Shown: positions 17,714 through 26,575 of the stretch, piece by piece
How positions within the stretch are numbered: the stretch's first letter is position 1
How the letters are laid out: each line of letters begins with the position of its first letter
Source of the DNA: Acuticoccus yangtzensis
GTDB taxonomy: Bacteria > Pseudomonadota > Alphaproteobacteria > Rhizobiales > Amorphaceae
Length of the DNA: 64,000 nucleotides
Assembly (NCBI RefSeq): GCF_001927245.1
Contig: NZ_MJUX01000001.1
Coordinates: 496,001-560,000 of the forward strand
Reading direction: 5' to 3'
Position numbers and translations under genes: made by a program
Notes under the pieces: model-generated
Told to the model about the DNA's origin: nothing
Databases searched by the model: none
The model's input: only the letters and a program-made list of their open reading frames with translations

Positions 17714-19237
17714 ATGAGTGTTGAGACCGCTTTCGACCTTCCCAAATTGCCCACCGGCGTCGCCGGATTCGACGCTATTTCCTTCGGTGGACTGGCGGTC
17801 AATGGATCGACCTTGATCGCCGGCGCATCGGGCGCAGGCAAGACCGTGTTCGCGCTGCAGTTTCTCTACGCCGGCGCGACGGACTACGGCCAGAACGGCG
17901 TCTTCGTGACGTGCGAGGAGCGCCCGAGCCGGCTCATCCGCAACGTGCGCGGGTTCGGCTGGGACCTTCAGACGCTGATCGACAAGGACGCTTTCGCCAT
18001 CGTCGACCTGTCGCCCGAGCCGCAGGAAGAAACGATCGACCTGGGGGGCAGCCAGCTCTCGGCGCTCATGGTGCGCGTGGAAGCGGCGGTCAAGCGCGTC
18101 AACGCCAAGCGCGTCGTCCTCGATTCCATCGGCTCGCTGCTGCCCCAATTCGCCGATGCGGGGATGGTGCGGCGCGAGCTTCTGCGCGTCATCTCACGCC
18201 TACTCGATCTCGACACGACCGTCATCATCACGATCGAGCGGGACGAGACGGACGAAGTGATCGGCCGCTTCGGTGTCGAGGAATATATCGCCGACAACGT
18301 CGTCATTCTGCGCAACCGGCTGGAGCGCGAAACGCGCCGCCGCACGGTGGAGATCCTGAAGACGCGCGGCACCGCCCACCAGCGCGGCGAATTCCCCTTC
18401 ACGATCGACAATCTGGACGGCGTGAACGTCGTACCCTTGTCCTCCACCACGCTCTATCAGGCCGCGCCGACGACCCGCATCTCGTCCGGGCTGGAGCCGC
18501 TCGACCAGATGACCGGGGGCGGACTGTTCGAGGCCTCCATCATCCTCGTCTCCGGCGCGACTGGCACCGGCAAGACGCTGATGGTGGCCGAGCAAGTGCG
18601 CGCGGCGATCGCCAATGGCGAGAGGTTCCTCCTGTTCGCCGCCGAGGAAGGGCGCGAGCAGCTCTGCCGCAACGCCGCCTCCTGGGGCGTCGACTTCGTC
18701 AAGGCCGAGGAGGACGGCCTGTTGAAGATCGCCAACCACTCGCCCGAGGAGTTCGGCCTGGAGGACCACCTCCTGCGCATGAAGCGACTCATTTCCGAAT
18801 TCAAGCCGAACCGCATCGCCGTCGACAGCCTTTCGGCGTTCGAGCGCGTGTCGACACCCAAATCCTTCCGCGAGTTCGTGATCGGCCTGACCGCCTTCAT
18901 CAAGGTGCAGCGCGTCACGGCGATCTTCACCAACACGACCTCGCTGTTGATGGGCACCCAGTCGGTCACCGAGACGCACATCTCGACCATCACCGATTCC
19001 ATCATCCTGCTGCGCTATGTCGAGATCAACGGCGAGATGCGGCGCGGCATCATGGTGCTGAAGATGCGCGGCACCTGGCACGAAAAGGCGATCCGCGAAT
19101 ACGTGATCGACGGGATGGGCATGCGCATCCTCGGCGCCTTCACCGGCGTGCACGGCATCCTGTCGGGCGTACCGAGCTACAGCTTCAGCGCCGAGTCCGA
19201 ACGCCTGGCCTCGATCATCTCCGAAGACGGGATCTGA
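17714..19237 (+). CDS. kaiC: circadian clock ATPase KaiC
   Basis: 507 residues, two RecA-like domains. CI: Walker A GASGAGKT (37-44) and catalytic E68/E69. CII: Walker A GATGTGKT (281-288) and E311/E312. The autophosphorylation pair of cyanobacterial KaiC is preserved as S424 and T425 in THISTITDSIILL, so this is a full KaiC with kinase/phosphatase potential. The C-terminus (AESERLASIISEDGI) resembles the A-loop and is a few residues shorter than the Synechococcus tail that binds KaiA. ATG 17714 is chosen because kaiB ends just before it; the frame is open upstream only as overlap. The next gene starts two bases after the stop. Confidence 0.96.
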   Translation: MSVETAFDLPKLPTGVAGFDAISFGGLAVNGSTLIAGASGAGKTVFALQFLYAGATDYGQNGVFVTCEERPSRLIRNVRGFGWDLQTLIDKDAFAIVDLSPEPQEETIDLGGSQLSALMVRVEAAVKRVNAKRVVLDSIGSLLPQFADAGMVRRELLRVISRLLDLDTTVIITIERDETDEVIGRFGVEEYIADNVVILRNRLERETRRRTVEILKTRGTAHQRGEFPFTIDNLDGVNVVPLSSTTLYQAAPTTRISSGLEPLDQMTGGGLFEASIILVSGATGTGKTLMVAEQVRAAIANGERFLLFAAEEGREQLCRNAASWGVDFVKAEEDGLLKIANHSPEEFGLEDHLLRMKRLISEFKPNRIAVDSLSAFERVSTPKSFREFVIGLTAFIKVQRVTAIFTNTTSLLMGTQSVTETHISTITDSIILLRYVEINGEMRRGIMVLKMRGTWHEKAIREYVIDGMGMRILGAFTGVHGILSGVPSYSFSAESERLASIISEDGI

Positions 19238-19239
19238 CG

Positions 19240-21030
19240 ATGGCCCAGGCCGCTCCCCTCCCCATCGTGCGACTGGTGCGCACCGAGGGTGCGGCCTGGG
19301 AGACGTCGCTCTTCAGGGACGGGCAGTCGATCGTCGGCGGATGCCGCGTGGAGGTGACGACCAGGCCGTCCCTCAAGGCCGCCTACGAGAGCTTGGCGTT
19401 CGACGACATCCTGGTCCTCGCCGATCACGATCTCGAGGATGGGGCAGTGCCGGAGCGCATCGCCGCCTGGGCCGAGCGCGCGGTGGTGATGGCGGTCGGC
19501 GCGATGACGGACCTGCCGGCCGCAGTCGCCGTCGTGCCGGGCGAGGACGCGCTCGCGAACGCGCTTCCCATCGTCGGCCGGCAAGCGGGCCTGTTGCGCG
19601 ACGCGCGGCGCCACCAGCGCAACCTCACCCACCTCATCAACGTCACGCCGGACGCGCTCATCGTCATCGGTGAAGAGGGCGTGGTGCAGCGGGCGAACGC
19701 GACGGCACGGCAATGGTTCGCGCCGGAGGGCGAGGACCTGGCGGGCGAGCACATCACCTTTTCCGTCGGCCCGGAGGGGGCGGAACTCGACGTCACGGTC
19801 GACGGGGAGCCGCGCATCGGCGACGTGCGCCTCGCCGAGATCGAGTGGGACGACCGGCCGGCGACGCTGGCCCTCGTGCGCGACATCACCCTCATGAAGA
19901 CGCTGCAGGACAAATTGGCCGAGGCGCAAAAGTCCGACGCCATACGCCTGATGGCCGGCGGCATCGCGCACGAGTTCAACAACATGCTCGTCGTGGCGAT
20001 GACCAACCTCTATTTCCTGCGCGAACAGGTGCAGAGCCCGGAGGCGCAGCGCCAGCTCGACGGCGTCGACAAGATCATCGAGCGGGCGCGCAGCCTCGCC
20101 AATCAGATGCTGATCCTCTCCCAGGCGCACGCGTCCGCGCCCGCCCGGCTCGACATCGCCAACACCCTCAGCGACCAGTATGCGCTGTGGCGCACCACCA
20201 TCCCCAGCAACATCACGCTGGAGGTGAACGCGGGCGATGCATCGCGTTACATCCTGGTGGACGAGGTGGAGCTGCGCCAGGTCCTCAACAACCTGATCCT
20301 GAACGCGACGGCGGCGACCGGACCGGGCGGCAAGATCACCGTCTCCACCGGCGCCACGACCGGCTCGCCCAACGGCCTGCCCCGCGGTGACTATGCCACC
20401 ATCACCGTGCGTGACACCGGCAGCGGGATCGACCCCGACGTTCTGCCGCGGATTTTCGACCCCTTCTTCACCACGCGGCCCACCGGGCAGGGTCAGGGGC
20501 TCGGCCTGTCGGTCAGCCGCGGCTATGTGAGGAAGTGCGGCGGCACGATCAAGGTGTCCTCCACGGTCGGCGAAGGCACGGCGATCACGCTCTACTTCCC
20601 GCGCGACGAAGGCCCTGCGGAGAGCGCGATGGCCGCCGCCATCCGCACCCACGGCAAGCCTCACATCCTGCTGCTCGAGGATGACGACGACGTCGCCCAC
20701 GTCATGCGGCGCGTGCTGGAGCGCGGCGGCTATCAGGTGACGCGGCGGGACAACGGGCTCGACGGGCAGGCGCTGATCCGCCGCGACAAGACGATTTCGC
20801 TGGTGGTGAGTGACGTGGTGATGCCGAAATTCGGCGGGCGGGAGCTGGCCGCCTGGCTGTTCCGCTCGCGCCCGGAGCTGAAGCTGATCCTGGTGACGGG
20901 CTACAGCGACAGCGTGGAGTGGCTGGAAGCCATCAAGGACGACACGCGCGACTACCTTCTGAAGCCCTTCCCGCCGACCGTCCTCCTGAAAGAAGTGCGG
21001 CGGATGCTGAACGGGGCCGTTGCCGAGTAG
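19240..21030 (+). CDS. hybrid histidine kinase of the kai operon (PAS-HisKA-HATPase-receiver)
   Basis: 596 residues, no membrane segment. Residues 1-125 form an alpha/beta domain that looks receiver-like (alternating strands such as DDILVLADHD and RAVVMAVGAM) but lacks a phospho-acceptor; they do not look KaiB-like. A PAS domain follows (about 128-240, with NVTPDALIVIGEEGVVQRAN), then HisKA with H244 in GGIAHEFNNML, and HATPase_c boxes NLILNATAATG, VRDTGSGIDP and GQGQGLGLSVSRG. A C-terminal receiver has LLLEDDDDV, D525 in VVSDVVMPKFGG, and the Lys in LLKPF. In cyanobacteria SasA and CikA read KaiC and KaiB; by position this kinase is the likely output, and its phosphorelay partner could be the receiver of the first gene. 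Confidence 0.92.
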   Translation: MAQAAPLPIVRLVRTEGAAWETSLFRDGQSIVGGCRVEVTTRPSLKAAYESLAFDDILVLADHDLEDGAVPERIAAWAERAVVMAVGAMTDLPAAVAVVPGEDALANALPIVGRQAGLLRDARRHQRNLTHLINVTPDALIVIGEEGVVQRANATARQWFAPEGEDLAGEHITFSVGPEGAELDVTVDGEPRIGDVRLAEIEWDDRPATLALVRDITLMKTLQDKLAEAQKSDAIRLMAGGIAHEFNNMLVVAMTNLYFLREQVQSPEAQRQLDGVDKIIERARSLANQMLILSQAHASAPARLDIANTLSDQYALWRTTIPSNITLEVNAGDASRYILVDEVELRQVLNNLILNATAATGPGGKITVSTGATTGSPNGLPRGDYATITVRDTGSGIDPDVLPRIFDPFFTTRPTGQGQGLGLSVSRGYVRKCGGTIKVSSTVGEGTAITLYFPRDEGPAESAMAAAIRTHGKPHILLLEDDDDVAHVMRRVLERGGYQVTRRDNGLDGQALIRRDKTISLVVSDVVMPKFGGRELAAWLFRSRPELKLILVTGYSDSVEWLEAIKDDTRDYLLKPFPPTVLLKEVRRMLNGAVAE

Positions 21031-21060
21031 TCCCCTCCCCCTGCTGGCCGGGTCGCGTGC

Positions 21061-22356
21061 CTATCCCTGATAGCCGAACACGCGCGGCAGCCACAGCGTC
21101 ACGTCCGGCACGAAGATGAGGACGAGAAGCGCCGCGACGAGAACGGCGAGGAAGGCCCAGATCTCGCGGATGATTTCGGCCAGCGGAATGCGCGTCACCG
21201 CGTTGATGACGAAGAGCAGGATGCCGTAGGGCGGGGTGATCAGCCCAATCATGCAATTGACCACCGCGACCACGCCGAAGTGCACGAGGTCGATGCCGAG
21301 TTCGCGGCAGGTGGGCATGAAGAGCGGGATGATGACGAGGATGATCGTCGTCGCATCGAGCAGGCAGCCGAGGATCAGCAGCAGCAGGTTGACGCCGAGC
21401 ATGAAGACGATCGGCGACACGTCGAGTTCGACCAGCACGGCGGCGAGCTGGCTCGGGATGTTTTCCGACGCCACGACGTAATTGAGGATGAGCGCGCCGC
21501 CGATGACGATGCCCACCGCCGCCGACGAGCGCGCGCTGTCCACCAGGATGGAATAGAGCGCCTTCACCGAAAGCGCCCGGTAGAAGACCCCCGCCAGCAC
21601 CAGCGCATAGGCCGCCGCCACCGCCGCGGCTTCCGTCGGCGTGGTGACGCCGCCATAGATGCCGTAGAGCAGGATCGCCGGCATGAGCAGCGCCGGGAAG
21701 GCGTTCAGCGTGCGCTTGGGGAGTTCGGAAAGCGGCACCACCTCGTCCGTCTCGAAGCCGCGGCGGGTGGCGATGATCGCGTTCATCATCATCAGCACCA
21801 CACCCATGAAGAGGCCGGGCACGATGCCGCCGAGGAAGAGGTAGCCGATGGAGGAGTTTGAGACGAGCGCGTAGAGCACCATCGGGATGGACGGCGGGAT
21901 GATCGGCCCGATGGTGGCCGAGGCCGCGGTGATCGCCGCCGCATAGCCGCGCGAATAGTGTCCGGAGCGCACCATCATGTCGATGATGACCTTGCCGATG
22001 CCGGACGCGTCGGCCACCGCAGAGCCCGACATGCCCGAGAAGATCAGCGACGCCACGACGTTGACGTGGCCGAGGCCGCCCTTGAAGCGCCCCACCACGG
22101 CGACGCAGAAGCCGAGCAGCCGGTCCGAAATGGTGCCGGCGTTCATGATGTTGGCGGCAACGATGAAGAGCGGCACGGCGAGCAGCAGGAAGGACTGGTA
22201 GATGCCGTCCACCAAGGTCTTGCCGACGATGCCGATCGACTGCCCGGCGGCCGCCACATAGGCCATCGACGCCACGATGATGGCATAGGCGATCGGCACC
22301 CCGATGCCGGCGAGGACGAAGAGCGTCCCGACGAGAAAGAGGATTTCGACGCTCAT
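21061..22356 (-). CDS. TRAP transporter large permease
   Basis: 431 residues, about 12 membrane segments, the DctM/SiaM-like subunit that catalyses sodium-driven solute import. Typical stretches are LVGTLFVLAGIGVPIAYAI at the start, SGMSGSAVADASGIGKVIID, ITAASATIGPIIPPSIPMV and VNCMIGLITPPYGILLFVI. ATG 22356 overlaps the stop of the small permease (ATGA). It ends the dctPQM-type operon and is convergent with the kai kinase, 30 bases away. Confidence 0.94.
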   Translation of the reverse strand: MSVEILFLVGTLFVLAGIGVPIAYAIIVASMAYVAAAGQSIGIVGKTLVDGIYQSFLLLAVPLFIVAANIMNAGTISDRLLGFCVAVVGRFKGGLGHVNVVASLIFSGMSGSAVADASGIGKVIIDMMVRSGHYSRGYAAAITAASATIGPIIPPSIPMVLYALVSNSSIGYLFLGGIVPGLFMGVVLMMMNAIIATRRGFETDEVVPLSELPKRTLNAFPALLMPAILLYGIYGGVTTPTEAAAVAAAYALVLAGVFYRALSVKALYSILVDSARSSAAVGIVIGGALILNYVVASENIPSQLAAVLVELDVSPIVFMLGVNLLLLILGCLLDATTIILVIIPLFMPTCRELGIDLVHFGVVAVVNCMIGLITPPYGILLFVINAVTRIPLAEIIREIWAFLAVLVAALLVLIFVPDVTLWLPRVFGYQG

Positions 22357-22901
22357 TCGTCGGTGATCTCGAGGTGGTGGTGGGGCTCCGGCTTCACGCC
22401 ATGGCGGATCGTCTCGACGATGCGCCAGCCGTAACGCAGGCCGACGACGGCGAGGAACAGGAAGTAGATCGAGTAGATCGGCAGCATCTTCACCGGCAGC
22501 GTGGCCGAGGACTTGATGCGCAGGATCCGCATCTTGCCGTAGGTCGGCTCGATGGAGAGCCACAGCGCCGCCATGATGGCGAGCGAGCCGACGATCACGA
22601 ACACCCGCCTGAGACCAGGACCGGCGGCGAAATAGAGGATGTCGAAGGTGACGTGGTCACGCTCGCGCACGATGAAGGCGTTGCCGAAGAAGATCACCCA
22701 CAGCCACAGCACCATGATGAATTCGAGCGTCCAGCCGAAGGAGGCCGCATCCACCAGGGTGCCGAAATGGGCCGTGAACCACGCCGAGCCGACGATGTAG
22801 CGCACCGCGATCTGCAGCACGAAGGTGAGGAAGATGGCCGCCATCATCAGGGCGGCGATCCCTTCCGTCACGCCGCGGAAGGCGCGTGCGATTGTGCGCA
22901 T
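22353..22901 (-). CDS. TRAP transporter small permease
   Basis: 182 residues with four hydrophobic segments (MMAAIFLTFVLQIAVRYIV, FIMVLWLWVIFFGNAFIV, VIVGSLAIMAALWLSI, IYFLFLAVVGLRYGW), the DctQ arrangement. The VRERDHVTFDIL stretch after the second segment is characteristic. It supports the large permease structurally. It lies 125 bases downstream of the binding-protein gene, with no clear terminator in the gap. Confidence 0.9.
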   Translation of the reverse strand: MRTIARAFRGVTEGIAALMMAAIFLTFVLQIAVRYIVGSAWFTAHFGTLVDAASFGWTLEFIMVLWLWVIFFGNAFIVRERDHVTFDILYFAAGPGLRRVFVIVGSLAIMAALWLSIEPTYGKMRILRIKSSATLPVKMLPIYSIYFLFLAVVGLRYGWRIVETIRHGVKPEPHHHLEITDE

Positions 22902-23026
22902 GGCGGTCCTCTCCCGCGGCGGTCAGGCGTGGTCGTTCAGGCGTGGTCGGGCAGGGTTGGTCGGTCGGGCGCGGCGGCCGGGCATGAGGGGCCCGCCGCG
23001 GCACGCCCCCTCGCCTCAAGCCCGCG

Positions 23027-24034
23027 TCAGTTACCGAGCGCGTTCACCTTGTCGAGCACACCGTCCGGCCAGGTCTGGGCGAACTCCGACTTCAGATATT
23101 CTTCCTGAACATGGGTGCGGAAGGCGGCGACGTCGGGCTCGTAGACGGTGAGACCGTTCTCTTCCAGGAAGGAGACGAGTTCCTCTTCCTTCTTCAACTG
23201 GTTCTCGCGGCCGAAGTCGGCGGCGGCCCACGCGGCGTCGCGCACGGCTTGCTGCTGATCCTCGGTCAGCTCCTCGAACACGGCCTTGGAGAAGGCGATG
23301 AAGTTCCAGTCCACCAGATGCGAGGTGAGCGCGATCTGGCAGGTGACCTCGTAGAACTTGGCGTCGACGACGGTCGGAAGCGGGTTGTCCTGCCCGTCCA
23401 CCGCGCCGGAGGAGAGCGCGGTATAGACTTCCGTGAAGGCCATCGGCGTCGGGTTCGCGCCGAGCGCGCGGCCGAGGAACTGCCACGCATCGGTGCCCGG
23501 CATGCGCAGGTTCACGCCTGCGAGGTCGGCCGGCGTCTTCACGTCCAGCTCGTCCTTGCACTGGCGCAGGTTCACCTGGCGGCGGCCGAGATACATCGGC
23601 GCCAGCAGCATCACGCCCAGCTCGTCCTCGGCCTTCTGCTTGAAGGCGTCGAACACCTCGTCGTTGAAGACGCGGACCTGATGGTCGGCGTCCTGCAACA
23701 CGTAACCGGCTGTGAAGATGGAGAATTCGGGGAAGAAGGTCGCCAGTTCCTGCGCCGAGGTGATCGACATCTCGAGGTCGCCGGTGGCGATCGCCTCGAG
23801 CTCCGCGCCTTGCGCGAAGAGGGTGGCGTTGTAGTGCGGCTCGTAGCTTGCGAAGTCCGCCACGGCGGGTCCGAACTTCTCGGCGAGGGCGACGGCGCGC
23901 TGGTCGGTCTCCGAGCTGACGGCGGAGAGACGCAGCTGCACCTTGTCCTGCGCGGTGGCATGGCCGACGAGCGTCGCCGACAAGAGGGCAACCGCGGACG
24001 CGGACAACAGCCGGCGCCTGATCATCTGATTCAT
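23027..24034 (-). CDS. TRAP transporter solute-binding protein (DctP family)
   Basis: 335 residues. ATG 24034 has GGGAGGA just upstream. A signal peptide covers residues 1-28 ([14 protein letters not shown]). The mature protein has the conserved organic-acid-binding Arg in [14 protein letters not shown], followed by the signature [26 protein letters not shown]. It captures a carboxylate in the periplasm. The divergent neighbours, a dehydroquinase and dehydrogenases, suggest a cyclic or sugar-like carboxylate such as quinate or shikimate; this is inference from context, not from the binding site. Confidence 0.93.
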   Translation of the reverse strand: MNQMIRRRLLSASAVALLSATLVGHATAQDKVQLRLSAVSSETDQRAVALAEKFGPAVADFASYEPHYNATLFAQGAELEAIATGDLEMSITSAQELATFFPEFSIFTAGYVLQDADHQVRVFNDEVFDAFKQKAEDELGVMLLAPMYLGRRQVNLRQCKDELDVKTPADLAGVNLRMPGTDAWQFLGRALGANPTPMAFTEVYTALSSGAVDGQDNPLPTVVDAKFYEVTCQIALTSHLVDWNFIAFSKAVFEELTEDQQQAVRDAAWAAADFGRENQLKKEEELVSFLEENGLTVYEPDVAAFRTHVQEEYLKSEFAQTWPDGVLDKVNALGN

Positions 24035-24229
24035 TGTGGTCCTCCCAAGGTCTATTTTTTTGCAAGCGTTATCGAACCTTGGTCCGGGAAGCAACGCGCA
24101 AGGCCTTCGCTGCGCGGCGCCTTGGGCGCTGGTGTTTCGGCGGACTTCGCCGCAACAGGGCGTGCCCCTCTTCACAAACCCCCCCTCGCGCGGCGATACC
24201 ATCGCCTCATAACAACAAACGAGTGTGCG

Positions 24230-24673
24230 ATGAGCCGCCTGATCACCATCCTCAACGGCCCCAACCTCAACCTTCTCGGGAAACGCCAGCCGCACATTTA
24301 CGGCTACGACACGCTGGAGACGGTCGAAAACAACTGCCGCACCCTGTGCCGCGACGATTTCGAGGTGGAGTTTCTCCAGTCCAACCATGAGGGCCAGCTC
24401 GTCGACTGGATCCACCGTGCGCGCGAGACGTCCTGCGGCATCGGCATCAACGCGGGCGCCTACACCCACACCTCCGTCGCCATCCTCGACGCGCTGAACG
24501 CCTTCGAGGGCCCGGTGATCGAGATCCACATCTCCAACGTCCACAAGCGCGAGAGCTTCCGCCACCATTCCTATATCTCGCTGAGGGCGGACGGGGCGAT
24601 CGTCGGCTTCGGCATCGAGGGTTACGAGGCGGCTGTCCGGCGCATCATGACCGTCGTCGAGGCGCAGAAGTGA
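24230..24673 (+). CDS. aroQ: type II 3-dehydroquinate dehydratase
   Basis: 147 residues. It interconverts 3-dehydroquinate and 3-dehydroshikimate. Family residues are all visible: [13 protein letters not shown] with its Asn and Arg, the catalytic Tyr in [35 protein letters not shown] (here Ala in place of the usual Pro of INPGAYTHTS), HISNVHKRE and RHHSYISL. The gene heads a five-gene plus-strand run with dehydrogenases and an aldolase and is divergent from a TRAP importer, so a catabolic role in quinate or shikimate use is more likely than biosynthesis. The next start overlaps its stop (GTGA). Confidence 0.93.
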   Translation: MSRLITILNGPNLNLLGKRQPHIYGYDTLETVENNCRTLCRDDFEVEFLQSNHEGQLVDWIHRARETSCGIGINAGAYTHTSVAILDALNAFEGPVIEIHISNVHKRESFRHHSYISLRADGAIVGFGIEGYEAAVRRIMTVVEAQK

Positions 24674-25707
24674 CTCGGATCGGCCTCGCCGGTGCGGGGC
24701 TGATCGGCGCACGCCACGCCGACGCGATCCAGGTGGCCGACGGGGTGACGCTCGCCGCCGTCGCCGACCCGTCGGAGGCCGTGGGGCGCCCGGTCGCCGA
24801 AAAGCACGGCGTGCCGTGGCTTTCCTCGCTGGACGACCTAATCCCCCGCGACGACGTGGACGGCATCGTCCTCGCCACCCCGAACCAGGTCCACGTCGAG
24901 GGGGGCCTTTCCTGCATCGCCGCCGGCAAGCCGGTGCTGGTGGAGAAGCCTCTCGCGACGGACCTTGCCGAAGCGCGCCGTCTTGTCGAGGCGGCGGAGG
25001 CGGCGGGCGTGGTTCTGATGGCCGGTCATCACCGCCGCCACAACCCGTTGATGACGAAGGCGAAGGAGATCGTCGACGAGGGGCGTCTCGGCACCATCGC
25101 CAGCGTGCAAGCGACCACCTGGTTCATGAAGCCCGACGATTATTTCGACACCCCGTGGCGCCGCAAGAAGGGCGCGGGGCCGGTCTACATGAACCTCTCC
25201 CACGACATCGACCTTCTGCACATGCTGTGCGGCCCCGTCGTCACCGTGCACGCGATGGACTCCAATGCGGTGCGCGGCAACGAGGTGGAGGAGACCGCGG
25301 TCGTTCTCCTGCGCTTCCAGTCCGGCACGCTCGGCACTGTCAACATCTCCGACACGGTGGTGACGCCCTGGTCGTGGGAGATGACGGCGCGCGAGAACCC
25401 GGTGTACCCGGCCACCTCCGAGGATTGCTACTGGCTCGCCGGGACACACGGCTCGCTCGCGATCCCGTCCCTCTCCTTCTGGGCCAACCCGGCGAAACGA
25501 TCGTGGTGGGAGCCGCTTTCGGCGACGCGCTTCCCCTACCCCTTCGCTGACCCTCTGGTGTGCCAGATGGCGCAGTTCGGCGCCGTCATCCGCGGCGAGG
25601 AAGCGCCAAAGGTGACCGGGCGCGACGGGCTCGCGGCGCTGGAGGTCATCGAGGCGGTGAAGACATCGGCGGCCACCGGCGCGCCGGTGCATCTGGCGCG
25701 GCCCTGA
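24670..25707 (+). CDS. Gfo/Idh/MocA family oxidoreductase
   Basis: 345 residues from GTG 24670, overlapping the aroQ stop. The N-terminal Rossmann fold opens [18 protein letters not shown]; the family motif [12 protein letters not shown] carries the catalytic Lys. The C-terminal half, with [17 protein letters not shown], is the substrate domain with the expected Asp-His pair. Members oxidise or reduce sugars, inositols and related cyclic polyols with NAD(P). Here it probably oxidises a hydroxyl of the compound imported by the neighbouring TRAP system. Substrate is not predictable from sequence. Confidence 0.92.
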   Translation: MTRIGLAGAGLIGARHADAIQVADGVTLAAVADPSEAVGRPVAEKHGVPWLSSLDDLIPRDDVDGIVLATPNQVHVEGGLSCIAAGKPVLVEKPLATDLAEARRLVEAAEAAGVVLMAGHHRRHNPLMTKAKEIVDEGRLGTIASVQATTWFMKPDDYFDTPWRRKKGAGPVYMNLSHDIDLLHMLCGPVVTVHAMDSNAVRGNEVEETAVVLLRFQSGTLGTVNISDTVVTPWSWEMTARENPVYPATSEDCYWLAGTHGSLAIPSLSFWANPAKRSWWEPLSATRFPYPFADPLVCQMAQFGAVIRGEEAPKVTGRDGLAALEVIEAVKTSAATGAPVHLARP

Positions 25708-25720
25708 GGAGGCGCGCGGC

Positions 25721-26563
25721 ATGACCCGGCTCATCTCGGGACGCACCCGCCTCATCGCCCACCTCGGCGTGCCGACCGAGAGCTTCAAGGCGCCGATGAT
25801 CTACAACCCCTACTTCGCCGACCGGGACATCGACGTCACCGTGATGCCGATGGGGGTGACGGCGGAGGATTTCGCTGCCTTCCTGCCGCTCCTCTTCCGC
25901 CTCACCAACATCGCCGGCGCGCTCATCACCATGCCGCACAAGGTGAGCGTGGTGGACCTTCTGGACGAGGCGTCAACCACGGTGAAGGTGTGCGGGTCCT
26001 GCAATGCGGTAAAGAGGGCGGCGGACGGCCGCCTCGTCGGCGACATGTTCGACGGTGAGGGTTTTGTTCGCGGCGTCCTCGCCAAAGGGTGCACGATCGC
26101 CGGCGCGTCGGCCTTCGTCTGCGGTTCGGGCGGTGTGGGGTCGGCCATCGCCGCCTCACTCGCCAAGGCGGGTGCCGCGCGGATCGCCCTTTACGACGCG
26201 CGGGGTGCCGCGGCCGAGCGCCTCGCCGCCAGCCTGTCCGCCCACTACCCCGGTCTGGCGGTGGCGACCGGCGCCAACGACCCGGCCGGACACGACATCG
26301 TCGTCAACGCGACGCCGCTCGGCATGGCGGAGGGCGATCCGCTGCCGATGGACCTGTCGGCGGTCACGGCGGCGACCTTCGTGGGCGAAGTCGTGATGAA
26401 GGCGGAAGAGACGCCGTTCCTGAAGACGGCCCGCGAAAAAGGCTGCATGACACAGATCGGGACGGATATGCTGTTCGAGCAGATTCCGGCATATCTGGAA
26501 TTCTTCGACCTCCCCTCGACCACGCCCGACGCGCTCCGCCGCCTGGCCAAGATCAAATACTGA
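25721..26563 (+). CDS. shikimate dehydrogenase-like (AroE family) oxidoreductase
   Basis: 280 residues, AroE fold. Catalytic Lys is kept in ALITMPHKVSV and the catalytic Asp in GDMFDGEGF; the nucleotide site is VCGSGGVGSAIAASLAKAG. Two features differ from true AroE. The usual S-K-S-P motif that binds the shikimate carboxylate reads SFKAP (25776-25800 region), so both serines are gone. The usual N-T-D triad before the catalytic Asp reads M-F-D. It is therefore likely to act on a related but different substrate, or to be a quinate/shikimate dehydrogenase-like paralogue. It is 13 bases downstream of the Gfo/Idh gene. Confidence 0.85.
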   Translation: MTRLISGRTRLIAHLGVPTESFKAPMIYNPYFADRDIDVTVMPMGVTAEDFAAFLPLLFRLTNIAGALITMPHKVSVVDLLDEASTTVKVCGSCNAVKRAADGRLVGDMFDGEGFVRGVLAKGCTIAGASAFVCGSGGVGSAIAASLAKAGAARIALYDARGAAAERLAASLSAHYPGLAVATGANDPAGHDIVVNATPLGMAEGDPLPMDLSAVTAATFVGEVVMKAEETPFLKTAREKGCMTQIGTDMLFEQIPAYLEFFDLPSTTPDALRRLAKIKY

Positions 26564-26575
26564 GGAACCAACCCC

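Noticed and set aside
18200-20700. Long minus-strand frames opposite kaiC and the histidine kinase
   Set aside because: They oppose well-conserved coding sequence with all catalytic motifs and have no domain of their own.
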